From assembly GCA_034926675.1 (NCBI GenBank), contig JAYFQW010000010.1, positions 24,953 through 88,952 of the forward strand: DNA of 64,000 nt, written 5' to 3'. Numbering within the stretch: the stretch's first letter is position 1; each line of letters starts with the position of its first letter. The translations under genes and the position numbers were made by a program. Under the pieces are notes generated by a model. It did no database searches. It was not told the DNA's origin and saw only the letters and a list, made by a program, of their open reading frames with translations. This document shows, in pieces, positions 58,314-64,000 of the stretch. The DNA is from Clostridia bacterium. GTDB lineage: Bacteria; Bacillota; DTU025.

Positions 58314-60484
58314 CAGTCCTCCAGGTATATGGTGACCATTGTATCGGCCTTCACCACTGTGCCCGCAGCAGGTTCCTCCCGTACGACTAGACCCTTCCCC
58401 ACCGGATTCACGCTGAGGCCCCGGGCCCCAAGGAGCAGCGCAGCGTCCTTGAGCGTCCTTCCAATTACATCAGGCACTTCCACCTCAGCATCGTCAGGAT
58501 TATACCGCTCTGCAGGGGTAAAGTAAACGACGACTGTGGTCCCTGCATCCACTCGCGCCCCTGCCTTCGGAGTCTGTTCCGTGGCGACCGACCCACTTCC
58601 CTCTGCTCTCGTCGAGAGCTTCGCCGCACTCAGGATCGAATTTGCATCATCTGCAGACTTGCCGACCACATTAGGCACCGTCACTGTCTTCTTCACCGAA
58701 CTGCCAGTAGGTCCGTAGGTCGGAGGCAGTTCGAGGTAGCGCAGAGCATCCTCCATTGCCGCCTTGAAGATCGGCGCGGCGATCACTCCGCCGTACTTCA
58801 CATCCACGGTGGGCTCATCAAGCACCACCAGTATGGCGATCCTAGGGTCGTTGGCCGGTGCGAAACCCATGAACGAAGCCACTCGCTTCTCTCCGTATCC
58901 CCCACGCTCCGGCTTCTGCGCAGTCCCTGTCTTGCCAGCCACCGCATAGCCCGGCACTGCCGCGCGTGAGCCGGACCCGTTCACCACCACTGATTGAAGT
59001 ATGGTCGATAGCTCGGAGGCGGTCTTCGCGGACACAGCCTGCCTTATCTTGGTTGGCTGGAACCTCTGAATGACTTCCCCCTCGGGGCTGAGCACCTCCC
59101 GCACCAGCATAGGCTTCATGAGGGCGCCGCCGTTGGCGATTGCGCACATTGCGTTCAGGAGCTGAAGCGGGGTGACTGATATGCCCTGGCCGAATCCATA
59201 GGTTGCGAGTTCCACAGGGCCGATCTTCTTCACCTGATGGGTTATCCCGGCAGCCTCGCCCGGGAAATCGATTCCGGTCCTCTCGGAGAGCCCCATCGCC
59301 CTCACATACTGGAGAAACTTCTCCGTTCCGAGTTTCAGCGCGATGGACGCAAACACTGGGTTACAGGAGTTCTCCGTGGCCTGAGTGAATGTCTGCGACC
59401 CATGCCCCCCGGCCTTCCAGCACTTCATCGTCCTGTCTTCCACTTTGATGAATCCTGGATCGAAGAACATGGTGTTCGGCGTGACCACACCTTCCTCAAG
59501 CGAGGCAGCGGCCGTCACCACCTTGAATGTGGAACCCGGCTCATACATGTCGCAGATGGCGAAGTTGCGCCTGTTCGCCCCTGGATACTGGGCGTAGTTG
59601 TTCGGGTTGAACGTAGGGCGGATCGCCATGCCGAGCACCTCAGACGTGCGCGGGTCCATGGCGAGAATGAGCCCGCGCGATGCACCAGTGTCGACGAGTG
59701 CACGATCGAGCTCCCGCTCGCAGATGAACTGGATCACCTCGTCAATAGTGAGCACTATGGAGTTTCCATCGACTGGGGGAATACGGGATTGCCTGCCTCC
59801 CTCAATCTCCCTGCCAGCCGCATCTCGTTCAGCAACTATCTGGCCTCGCACGCCGCGCAGCTGGGAATCGTAGTACTGCTCAATTCCCTCAAGGCCTTGG
59901 TTGTCGATTCCGGCAATTCCGATGACCTGCGCCGCCAGAGTGTCTTTCGGATAGAACCGCTGTCCGCTCTCAACCACACCTATGCCGCTCAGTCCGAGCT
60001 TCTTGACGGCATCGGCGACATCGTGTTCCACCTTCCGTCTGAGCCAGACCGTCTGCTGACGAGCTGTGAGGTTCTTCAGAAGAGTTTCCTCGGCAACGCC
60101 CAGCAGAGTCGATAGCTTCTTCGCCGCATCCGAGGGGTCACGGACGTCGGCCGGAGCAGCGTACACAGAATCGGCACTGATGCTTACAGCCAGTTCCCTG
60201 CGTTGCCGATCATAGATCGTGCCCCTTCTTGCCTCCACTGGGACAGGACGCATTCTCTGATCCAACGCTAGCTTGGTGTAGAAGGGCGACTTCACGATCT
60301 GAATCCATGCCAGCCGGAGCACGAGTGCAAGAAAAAGCAGCGTCACCAGGACAATCACCCGATAGGCCCTTGCCCTGATGACGACAGGCGACACCGATAC
60401 TCCTGAGACGTTTCTGTTGTGGATCTGCCTGCCAGGCGCCGCGCGGCGGTAGGCTTTCCTGGCGTTAACGGATCTAGATGGCAC
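58313..60484 (-). CDS. Class B penicillin-binding protein with PASTA domains (FtsI/SpoVD type)
   Basis: A 723-residue transpeptidase: cytoplasmic basic tail, one helix (VIVLVTLLFLALVLRLAWI), PBP dimerisation domain (about 80-240; EARRGTIYDRQRRELAVS), transpeptidase domain with SxxK (GSTFK, Ser318), SCN (373-375) and KTG (518-520), and two C-terminal PASTA domains (about 595-655 and 660-723; VPNVVGKSADDA, VPDVIGRTLKDAA). It would crosslink septal peptidoglycan with FtsW. Only one such gene is present, where Bacillus has pbpB and spoVD side by side. GTG start at 60482-60484 with GGAGG eight bases upstream. Confidence 0.94.
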   Translation of the reverse strand: MPSRSVNARKAYRRAAPGRQIHNRNVSGVSVSPVVIRARAYRVIVLVTLLFLALVLRLAWIQIVKSPFYTKLALDQRMRPVPVEARRGTIYDRQRRELAVSISADSVYAAPADVRDPSDAAKKLSTLLGVAEETLLKNLTARQQTVWLRRKVEHDVADAVKKLGLSGIGVVESGQRFYPKDTLAAQVIGIAGIDNQGLEGIEQYYDSQLRGVRGQIVAERDAAGREIEGGRQSRIPPVDGNSIVLTIDEVIQFICERELDRALVDTGASRGLILAMDPRTSEVLGMAIRPTFNPNNYAQYPGANRRNFAICDMYEPGSTFKVVTAAASLEEGVVTPNTMFFDPGFIKVEDRTMKCWKAGGHGSQTFTQATENSCNPVFASIALKLGTEKFLQYVRAMGLSERTGIDFPGEAAGITHQVKKIGPVELATYGFGQGISVTPLQLLNAMCAIANGGALMKPMLVREVLSPEGEVIQRFQPTKIRQAVSAKTASELSTILQSVVVNGSGSRAAVPGYAVAGKTGTAQKPERGGYGEKRVASFMGFAPANDPRIAILVVLDEPTVDVKYGGVIAAPIFKAAMEDALRYLELPPTYGPTGSSVKKTVTVPNVVGKSADDANSILSAAKLSTRAEGSGSVATEQTPKAGARVDAGTTVVVYFTPAERYNPDDAEVEVPDVIGRTLKDAALLLGARGLSVNPVGKGLVVREEPAAGTVVKADTMVTIYLED

Positions 60485-60508
60485 CTCTCATGCCTCCATG
60501 ACCTTCGT

Positions 60509-61021
60509 TCAATCGAGAACAACAGGGAGCTGCGCCGGGGCGTTCGCAAACCACGCGGCTACGAGGCTGGATGCCGCGGCCATTGCCATATGCTGTATCG
60601 CCCCCGATACCGAAGCGAGCACTGTCGGCGGCTCGGACAGCGCGCGGGCCGCAGGCGTGGACACGGAGGCCGAAGCAACCTGCGGCCTTGCATCGACCAT
60701 CACCACTCCAGTGGCTGTTGGATCCACCATTCCTAACTGAACACGGGCTGCACGGTCGATTCTATCGAGGGATGTGAGGCGTGCGAGCTCCAGTGACCTC
60801 CGATCGTACTCGTTTCTCAGCGCGGCCAAACGAGACTCGGCTCGGACGCGTCCATCGGACGCTCGGACTATCTCTGCTCTCTGGGCCAGGTATGCAACGA
60901 GAACCACGACAGCTGCAATGGCGACTGTTGCGCACGCCGCCACGAATCTCCGACCCCTTGTGGCCCTCCGCGCAGCTGCGTGCCGTCCCACCTCACCGAT
61001 TCTCGAACTGCTGCACTCCAT
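60509..61021 (-). CDS. FtsL-like division protein
   Basis: A 170-residue bitopic protein in the ftsL position between rsmH and the PBP. N-terminal basic segment (RHAAARRATRGRRFVAA), one helix (CATVAIAAVVVLVAYLA), a short leucine-zipper-like coiled coil (ESRLAALRNEYDRRSLELAR), then LDRIDRAARVQLGMVDPTAT, as in FtsL. The last ~50 residues are unusual: an Ala/Ser-rich, partly hydrophobic extension (QHMAMAAASSLVAAWFANAP). ATG 61019-61021 follows GAGGGGG by nine bases; the upstream open frame is unsupported. FtsL joins FtsQ and DivIC in activating FtsW-PBP. Confidence 0.85.
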   Translation of the reverse strand: MECSSSRIGEVGRHAAARRATRGRRFVAACATVAIAAVVVLVAYLAQRAEIVRASDGRVRAESRLAALRNEYDRRSLELARLTSLDRIDRAARVQLGMVDPTATGVVMVDARPQVASASVSTPAARALSEPPTVLASVSGAIQHMAMAAASSLVAAWFANAPAQLPVVLD

Positions 61022-61035
61022 GGCTATTCGCCCCC

Positions 61036-61980
61036 TCACAAGCCTAGAACCTTTCGCACGGCCCTGAGCTTGGCGCTCCTGGCGCGCGGGTTCAACGCTA
61101 TCTCTTCCTCTGATGGCAACGCGGGTTTCCTCGTGATCACATCCACCTGCTTTACACGGCCGCATATGCATTCAGGCATCGACGGCGGGCAGGTGCATGG
61201 CCTCTCTGCACTCCTGAATGCCTCTTTCGCAATCCTGTCTTCGAGCGAGTGGTATGAGATGGCCACGATTCTCGCTCCTGGTGCAGCGCACTCAATGGCG
61301 CCCTCGAGGCCGCGCCTAATCGCGCCGAGCTCATCGTTCACAGCTATCCGCAGAGCTTGGAATGTCCTTCTGGCTGGGTGGGGGCCTTCTCTTCTCGCCC
61401 CGCGGGGCACCGCCGCCAGGATGATGCCAACCAGATGCCCTGTGGTGAGTATGGGTTTGGTGTGCCGTGCATCCACGATGAACTGGGCTATCCTCGCCGC
61501 CCACCGTTCCTCGCCATACTCTCTGATGATCCGTTCCAGCTCATCCTCGCTCTCGGTGTTCACCAGATCGGCCGCGGACATTCCTGACGAAGCATCCATC
61601 CGCATGTCCAGCGGAGCATCCTCGCGGAACGTGAACCCGCGTTCCGCAGAATCAAGCTGGTACGAACTGACTCCAAAGTCAAAAAGCATACAATCGGGAG
61701 GGCGTGGAGCCTCTCGCCCCACGATTTCCCCCACAAGAGCGTAGTTCCCCTGAACGAGCCTGATTGCGCACTCCTGCCCTGATAGGGTTCTCTCCGCAGC
61801 CGCCAGTGCGTCCTGGTCTCTGTCGATGCCGAGGAGGAATCCAGCGGGTCCGATCCTCTCAGCGATCCGGGCAGAGTGACCCGCGCCGCCCAGAGTGCAA
61901 TCCACTGCAACATCACCTGGGCCCGGGTTCAGAAACTGCAAAACCTCTCGGAGCATGACTGGGGTGTGGGCGTAGTCCAT
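61036..61980 (-). CDS. rsmH: 16S rRNA (cytosine(1402)-N4)-methyltransferase
   Basis: A 314-residue RsmH (MraW). MDYAHTPVMLREVLQFLNPG, SAM-binding DCTLGGAGHSARIAERI, LFDFGVSSYQLDSAERGFTF, PLDMRMD and the ending ISYHSLEDRIAKEAF, NPRARSAKLRAVRKV are hallmarks. It methylates C1402 of 16S rRNA in the decoding centre. The ATG at 61978-61980 gives the normal N-terminus. It follows mraZ by 74 bases. Confidence 0.96.
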   Translation of the reverse strand: MDYAHTPVMLREVLQFLNPGPGDVAVDCTLGGAGHSARIAERIGPAGFLLGIDRDQDALAAAERTLSGQECAIRLVQGNYALVGEIVGREAPRPPDCMLFDFGVSSYQLDSAERGFTFREDAPLDMRMDASSGMSAADLVNTESEDELERIIREYGEERWAARIAQFIVDARHTKPILTTGHLVGIILAAVPRGARREGPHPARRTFQALRIAVNDELGAIRRGLEGAIECAAPGARIVAISYHSLEDRIAKEAFRSAERPCTCPPSMPECICGRVKQVDVITRKPALPSEEEIALNPRARSAKLRAVRKVLGL

Positions 61981-62054
61981 CGAATCTCGTTCCACGCTTC
62001 CTGCGGCAGGCGGCCCTGCTCGTGCCGAGCCCACCATATCGCAACGTTGTCGCC

Positions 62055-62483
62055 TTACTGCAGCGAGACCAGCTTCTCTGCGATCGCCTCATAAGAGCCG
62101 GAGACCCGGGCCAGGTACTCGTCCCACGCCTCGGCTCCCCATACCTCAAACCGCGACGACACGCCGATTATCACGATATCCCTGTTGATCTTCGCATATT
62201 CCCTGAGATGGCCAGGGACAAGGGCTCTGCCTTGGCGGTCCAGTTCACACTCTGATGCTCCAGAGAAGAACAATCTTGAGAAGGCTCGGCCATCTGCCAT
62301 GGTCATCGGAAGGCTTGTTAGTTTGGCCTCTTGCGTTCGCCACTCATCCATGGCGAATCCGAAAAGGCAAGTGTCGAGCCCCCGGGTGAGAACAAAGCTA
62401 TCCCCAAGTTCCTCCCGGAACCTGGATGGGACTATGATGCGGCCCTTGTTGTCGAGGGAGTGCCTGTACTCTCCTATGAACAC
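62055..62483 (-). CDS. mraZ: Transcriptional regulator MraZ
   Basis: A 142-residue protein with two SpoVT/AbrB-like domains (MFIGEYRHSLDNKGRIIVPS RF; ECELDRQGRALVPGHLREYA). MraZ binds direct repeats in its own promoter region and regulates the dcw operon. Starts at GTG 62481-62483. Its ribosome site (GGTGGG) falls inside the third operator repeat, so MraZ binding or RNA features there could also affect translation. First gene of the dcw cluster. Confidence 0.96.
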   Translation of the reverse strand: MFIGEYRHSLDNKGRIIVPSRFREELGDSFVLTRGLDTCLFGFAMDEWRTQEAKLTSLPMTMADGRAFSRLFFSGASECELDRQGRALVPGHLREYAKINRDIVIIGVSSRFEVWGAEAWDEYLARVSGSYEAIAEKLVSLQ

Positions 62484-62492
62484 CGTGACCCA

Positions 62493-62517
62493 CCACTTTG
62501 CTCCACTTTACTCCACT
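62493..62517 (-). promoter_or_regulatory. MraZ operator: three AGTGG repeats with 10-base period
   Basis: The minus strand reads AGTGGAGTAA, AGTGGAGCAA and AGTGGTGGGT in tandem, so AGTGG recurs at exactly 10-base steps (62513-62517, 62503-62507, 62493-62497). Known MraZ boxes are spaced direct repeats containing TGG just upstream of mraZ. The third copy lies about 10 bases from the GTG start. Confidence 0.75.
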
Positions 62518-62527
62518 TGACCGATTA

Positions 62528-62556
62528 CTTCTATGCTGTGAGGCTTTCTCCTTCAA
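62528..62556 (-). promoter_or_regulatory. Putative dcw (mraZ) promoter
   Basis: TTGAAG (minus strand, 62551-62556) and TAGAAG (62528-62533) are 17 bases apart, directly upstream of the MraZ repeats. The -10 is a four-of-six match. Transcription would start just before the repeats, so they lie in the transcribed leader. Confidence 0.45.
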
Positions 62557-62595
62557 TGCTCCGCAAATATCCCGGGCGATGTGAGCGAGAATTGG

Positions 62596-62625
62596 CAAGA
62601 AGAAAGGGAGGGCACGTGCCCTCCC
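62596..62625 (-). terminator. Intrinsic terminator after the GNAT gene
   Basis: A perfect 20-base palindrome (GGGAGGGCAC at 62606-62615, GTGCCCTCCC at 62616-62625) is followed on the minus strand by TTTCTTCTTGCC. It lies 26 bases after the acetyltransferase stop and separates it from the mraZ promoter. Confidence 0.8.
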
Positions 62626-62650
62626 CGGGTGCAGTATAGGTATGAAACCG

Positions 62651-63184
62651 TTAGGACGCCACCCTCATCCTGATGAAGTCGTCCCTTAGGATCGTCATCA
62701 AAACGATGATCCTCGGGTCGCGGGTATCTCCGAACCGCCTCCTGACCACACCTTCACAGCGGAACCCGCATTTTGAGTAACACCTGATGGCCCTGGCGTT
62801 ATTAGCGCACACCCTCAGATAAACCCGCCTCAGGCCCATCTGGCCAAAAGCCAATTCGAGCACTGCCCGAACCGCTTCTGAACCGTAGCCCCGGTTCCAG
62901 TAGGCGGGCTCTCCTATGCGAACCACCAGTTCTGCATCTCCGCTCCGCCACGCGATCTCGATCAGCTCAATATCGCCGATAAGCACACCGGCATCTGACT
63001 CAATGGCCATGGCTGCACTGTTCCTATCGCGCATAAGCGCCATGAACTTCGCCTTCGACTCCTCTTGAGTCCGAGTCGATCCACCCATGAGATCGGCTAC
63101 GTCAGAGTCTTCATCCCATGCAACCAAAGCGTCGAGATCTCGCTCTGCCAAGGGGCGGAGCGTCGCTTTCTCCCCTTCACCCAT
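62651..63184 (-). CDS. GNAT family N-acetyltransferase (RimJ/RimL type)
   Basis: A 177-residue protein with the Acetyltransf_3 layout: ATLRPLAERDLDALVAWDED, IGDIELIEIAWRSGDAELVV, the acetyl-CoA motif A NRGYGSEAVRAVLELAFGQM, RVYLRVCANNARAIRCYSKC GF and the FGDTRDPRIIVLMTIL end. Relatives acetylate ribosomal protein N-termini, antibiotics or metabolites; the substrate is unknown here. ATG 63182-63184 follows GAGGGG. It stands alone between spoVS and mraZ, with its own terminator. Confidence 0.9.
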   Translation of the reverse strand: MGEGEKATLRPLAERDLDALVAWDEDSDVADLMGGSTRTQEESKAKFMALMRDRNSAAMAIESDAGVLIGDIELIEIAWRSGDAELVVRIGEPAYWNRGYGSEAVRAVLELAFGQMGLRRVYLRVCANNARAIRCYSKCGFRCEGVVRRRFGDTRDPRIIVLMTILRDDFIRMRVAS

Positions 63185-63451
63185 CTACGACCCCTCTTCC
63201 GGTTCGACTCCACCTCCCCACGCTGGCATGTGGATTCGCCCCGGAACGGTCGTTCACCTCCAAGAAACTGTATCCAATCCATCGCATTTGCGCCCGCGTT
63301 GCCGCGTACGGATCCGACTGCAGGGGCACCAGAAGAAGACGACTCACACACGTCTGAAAAACCAGTTAGAAATATGGATCATTGCGAATATCGCAGGGCG
63401 CTCGCGTCGAGTAGACCCCGGATGCACCCCCCTCCTGTGGTCGGAACCGAA
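63185..63451. other. Intergenic region GNAT-spoVS
   Basis: A 267-base gap. It probably carries the promoter of the GNAT gene, but no convincing -35/-10 pair was found. A short palindrome GCGAATATCGC lies at 63385-63395. An 84-codon minus frame (63097-63351) overlaps the GNAT start and has no recognisable features. Confidence 0.4.
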
Positions 63452-63712
63452 TCACCGTGGCTGCACGATCAGTTTGATGGCGGTTCGTTCCTCTCCATCG
63501 ATCATAACATCGACAAATGCAGGCACGCACACGAGATCCAGGCCACTTGGAGCAACGAATCCCCTCGCAATCGCGACGGCCTTCACCGCCTGGTTTATCG
63601 CCCCAGCCCCTATCGCCTGGAGTTCAGCCATACCGCGTTCACGTATGACACCTGCAAGAGCACCAGCCACCGAGTTGGGGTTGGATTTGGCAGAGACCTT
63701 TAGCACCTCCAT
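63452..63712 (-). CDS. spoVS: Stage V sporulation protein S
   Basis: An 86-residue Alba-fold protein, exactly the family's usual length: MEVLKVSAKSNPNSVAGALA, then QAIGAGAINQAVKAVAIARG and VDVMIDGEERTAIKLIVQPR. SpoVS is needed for spore coat assembly and late sporulation in Bacillus and may bind nucleic acid. ATG 63710-63712 lies seven bases after AGGAGGAT. It follows ymdB, the same order as in Bacillus. Confidence 0.95.
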   Translation of the reverse strand: MEVLKVSAKSNPNSVAGALAGVIRERGMAELQAIGAGAINQAVKAVAIARGFVAPSGLDLVCVPAFVDVMIDGEERTAIKLIVQPR

Positions 63713-63806
63713 AGCACCATCCTCCTGATCAGGTTGCACACATAGCACCTAATATAGGAGTATTATTCTCCGATTGGAAAACTCCTTCTTTCATCTGCCA
63801 CCCGCA

Positions 63807-64000
63807 TCACTCCGATGTTCCGTCAAATTCCTCGAAAATCCGTTCTATCGACCGTGCACGGCCAGTTGAGTGACTGATGTCGACCACTACTGCGCATACC
63901 GACACCCTCCCACGTCCCACCTCGAACTTGGAAGGCAGTGCGGAGATGAACCGCGGGATCACCGTGTCCGGGTTCATGCCTATCACCGAGTTGACCGGGC
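63807..64000 (-). CDS. YmdB-family metallophosphoesterase (partial, C-terminus only)
   Basis: The last 64 codons of a gene entering from the right edge. They read SVIGMNPDTVIPRFISALPS, then KFEVGRGRVSVCAVVVDISH and TGRARSIERIF, and end at TGA 63807-63809. This is the C-terminus of the YmdB (TIGR00282) family of cyclic-nucleotide phosphodiesterases, which in Bacillus directs biofilm and sporulation decisions. Its place upstream of spoVS supports the call. The catalytic metal-binding part lies outside the window. Confidence 0.85.
   Translation of the reverse strand, partial: PVNSVIGMNPDTVIPRFISALPSKFEVGRGRVSVCAVVVDISHSTGRARSIERIFEEFDGTSE

Noticed and set aside
63097..63351. 84-codon minus frame overlapping the GNAT start
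   Set aside because: Out of frame with the clear acetyltransferase, overlaps it by 88 bases, no domain.
63764..63790. SigH-like promoter before spoVS (GGAGAATAA with AAGGAG upstream)
   Set aside because: The -10-like part is good but the -35-like part is about three or four bases too close.

Overview
The window is chromosomal DNA of an endospore-forming member of the Bacillota (Firmicutes) with high G+C content. It holds the complete spoIIIA operon, spoIIGA-sigE-sigG, spoIIR and spoVS, plus a Bacillota-type dcw (division and cell wall) cluster and the yicC-remA-gmk-rpoZ-coaBC block. MurE carries the DNPR motif of meso-diaminopimelate-adding enzymes. A PilQ secretin sits in a full type IV pilus operon, which suggests an outer membrane, as in the diderm Bacillota lineages. 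The exact class cannot be fixed from the sequence. GTG and TTG starts are common and TGA is an ordinary stop codon. Nearly every gene is on the minus strand; rqcH is the one clear plus-strand gene.

Layout by increasing coordinate (transcription mostly runs right to left). 1-5782: asp23-like gene (partial) and spoIIIAH-AA. 5916-7547: efp and an M24 peptidase. 7660-20573: type IV pilus operon pilB-T-C-A-D-M-N-O-P-Q ending in a hairpin terminator. 20673-24431: coaBC, rpoZ, gmk, remA, an actinobacterial-type IHF gene and yicC. 24550-27396: P2-type Ca2+ ATPase, divergent from rqcH (27507-29411). 29331-34192: capA (interrupted by an in-frame TGA), purB, an rluD-family gene, lgt and lspA. 34299-39468: dksA/traR-like, DUF5665, divIVA, ylmH, yggS, hlyD-like, a freestanding Hint (intein-like) protein, and ymxH. 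39566-43047: spoIIR, sigG, sigE, spoIIGA. 43048-44970: a repeat-rich island with no convincing gene and a decayed class C group II intron beside the ftsZ terminator. 45013-62483: dcw cluster ftsZ-ftsA-ftsQ-murA-murB-murC-murG-ftsW-mraY-murF-murE-pbp-ftsL-rsmH-mraZ. 62651-64000: a GNAT acetyltransferase, spoVS and the end of ymdB.

Functionally, the right half makes and polymerises lipid II at the septum (Mur enzymes, MraY, MurG, FtsW, PBP) under the FtsZ/FtsA/FtsQ/FtsL divisome, with MraZ as likely autoregulator. The sporulation genes then use the septum: SpoIIR signals SpoIIGA to process pro-SigE, SigE would drive spoIIIA, and the SpoIIIA-AH channel supports SigG activity. The pilus operon encodes both motor ATPases, platform, pilin, peptidase, alignment proteins and secretin.

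The most unusual items are a 1417-residue secretin with 13 repeated N-terminal modules, a stand-alone Hint-domain protein that keeps its N-terminal cysteine but has lost other splicing residues, the group II intron remnant at the ftsZ terminator, the single TGA that separates the CapA lipoprotein signal from its domain, and the absence of murD, sepF, ylmG and ylmD from their usual places.
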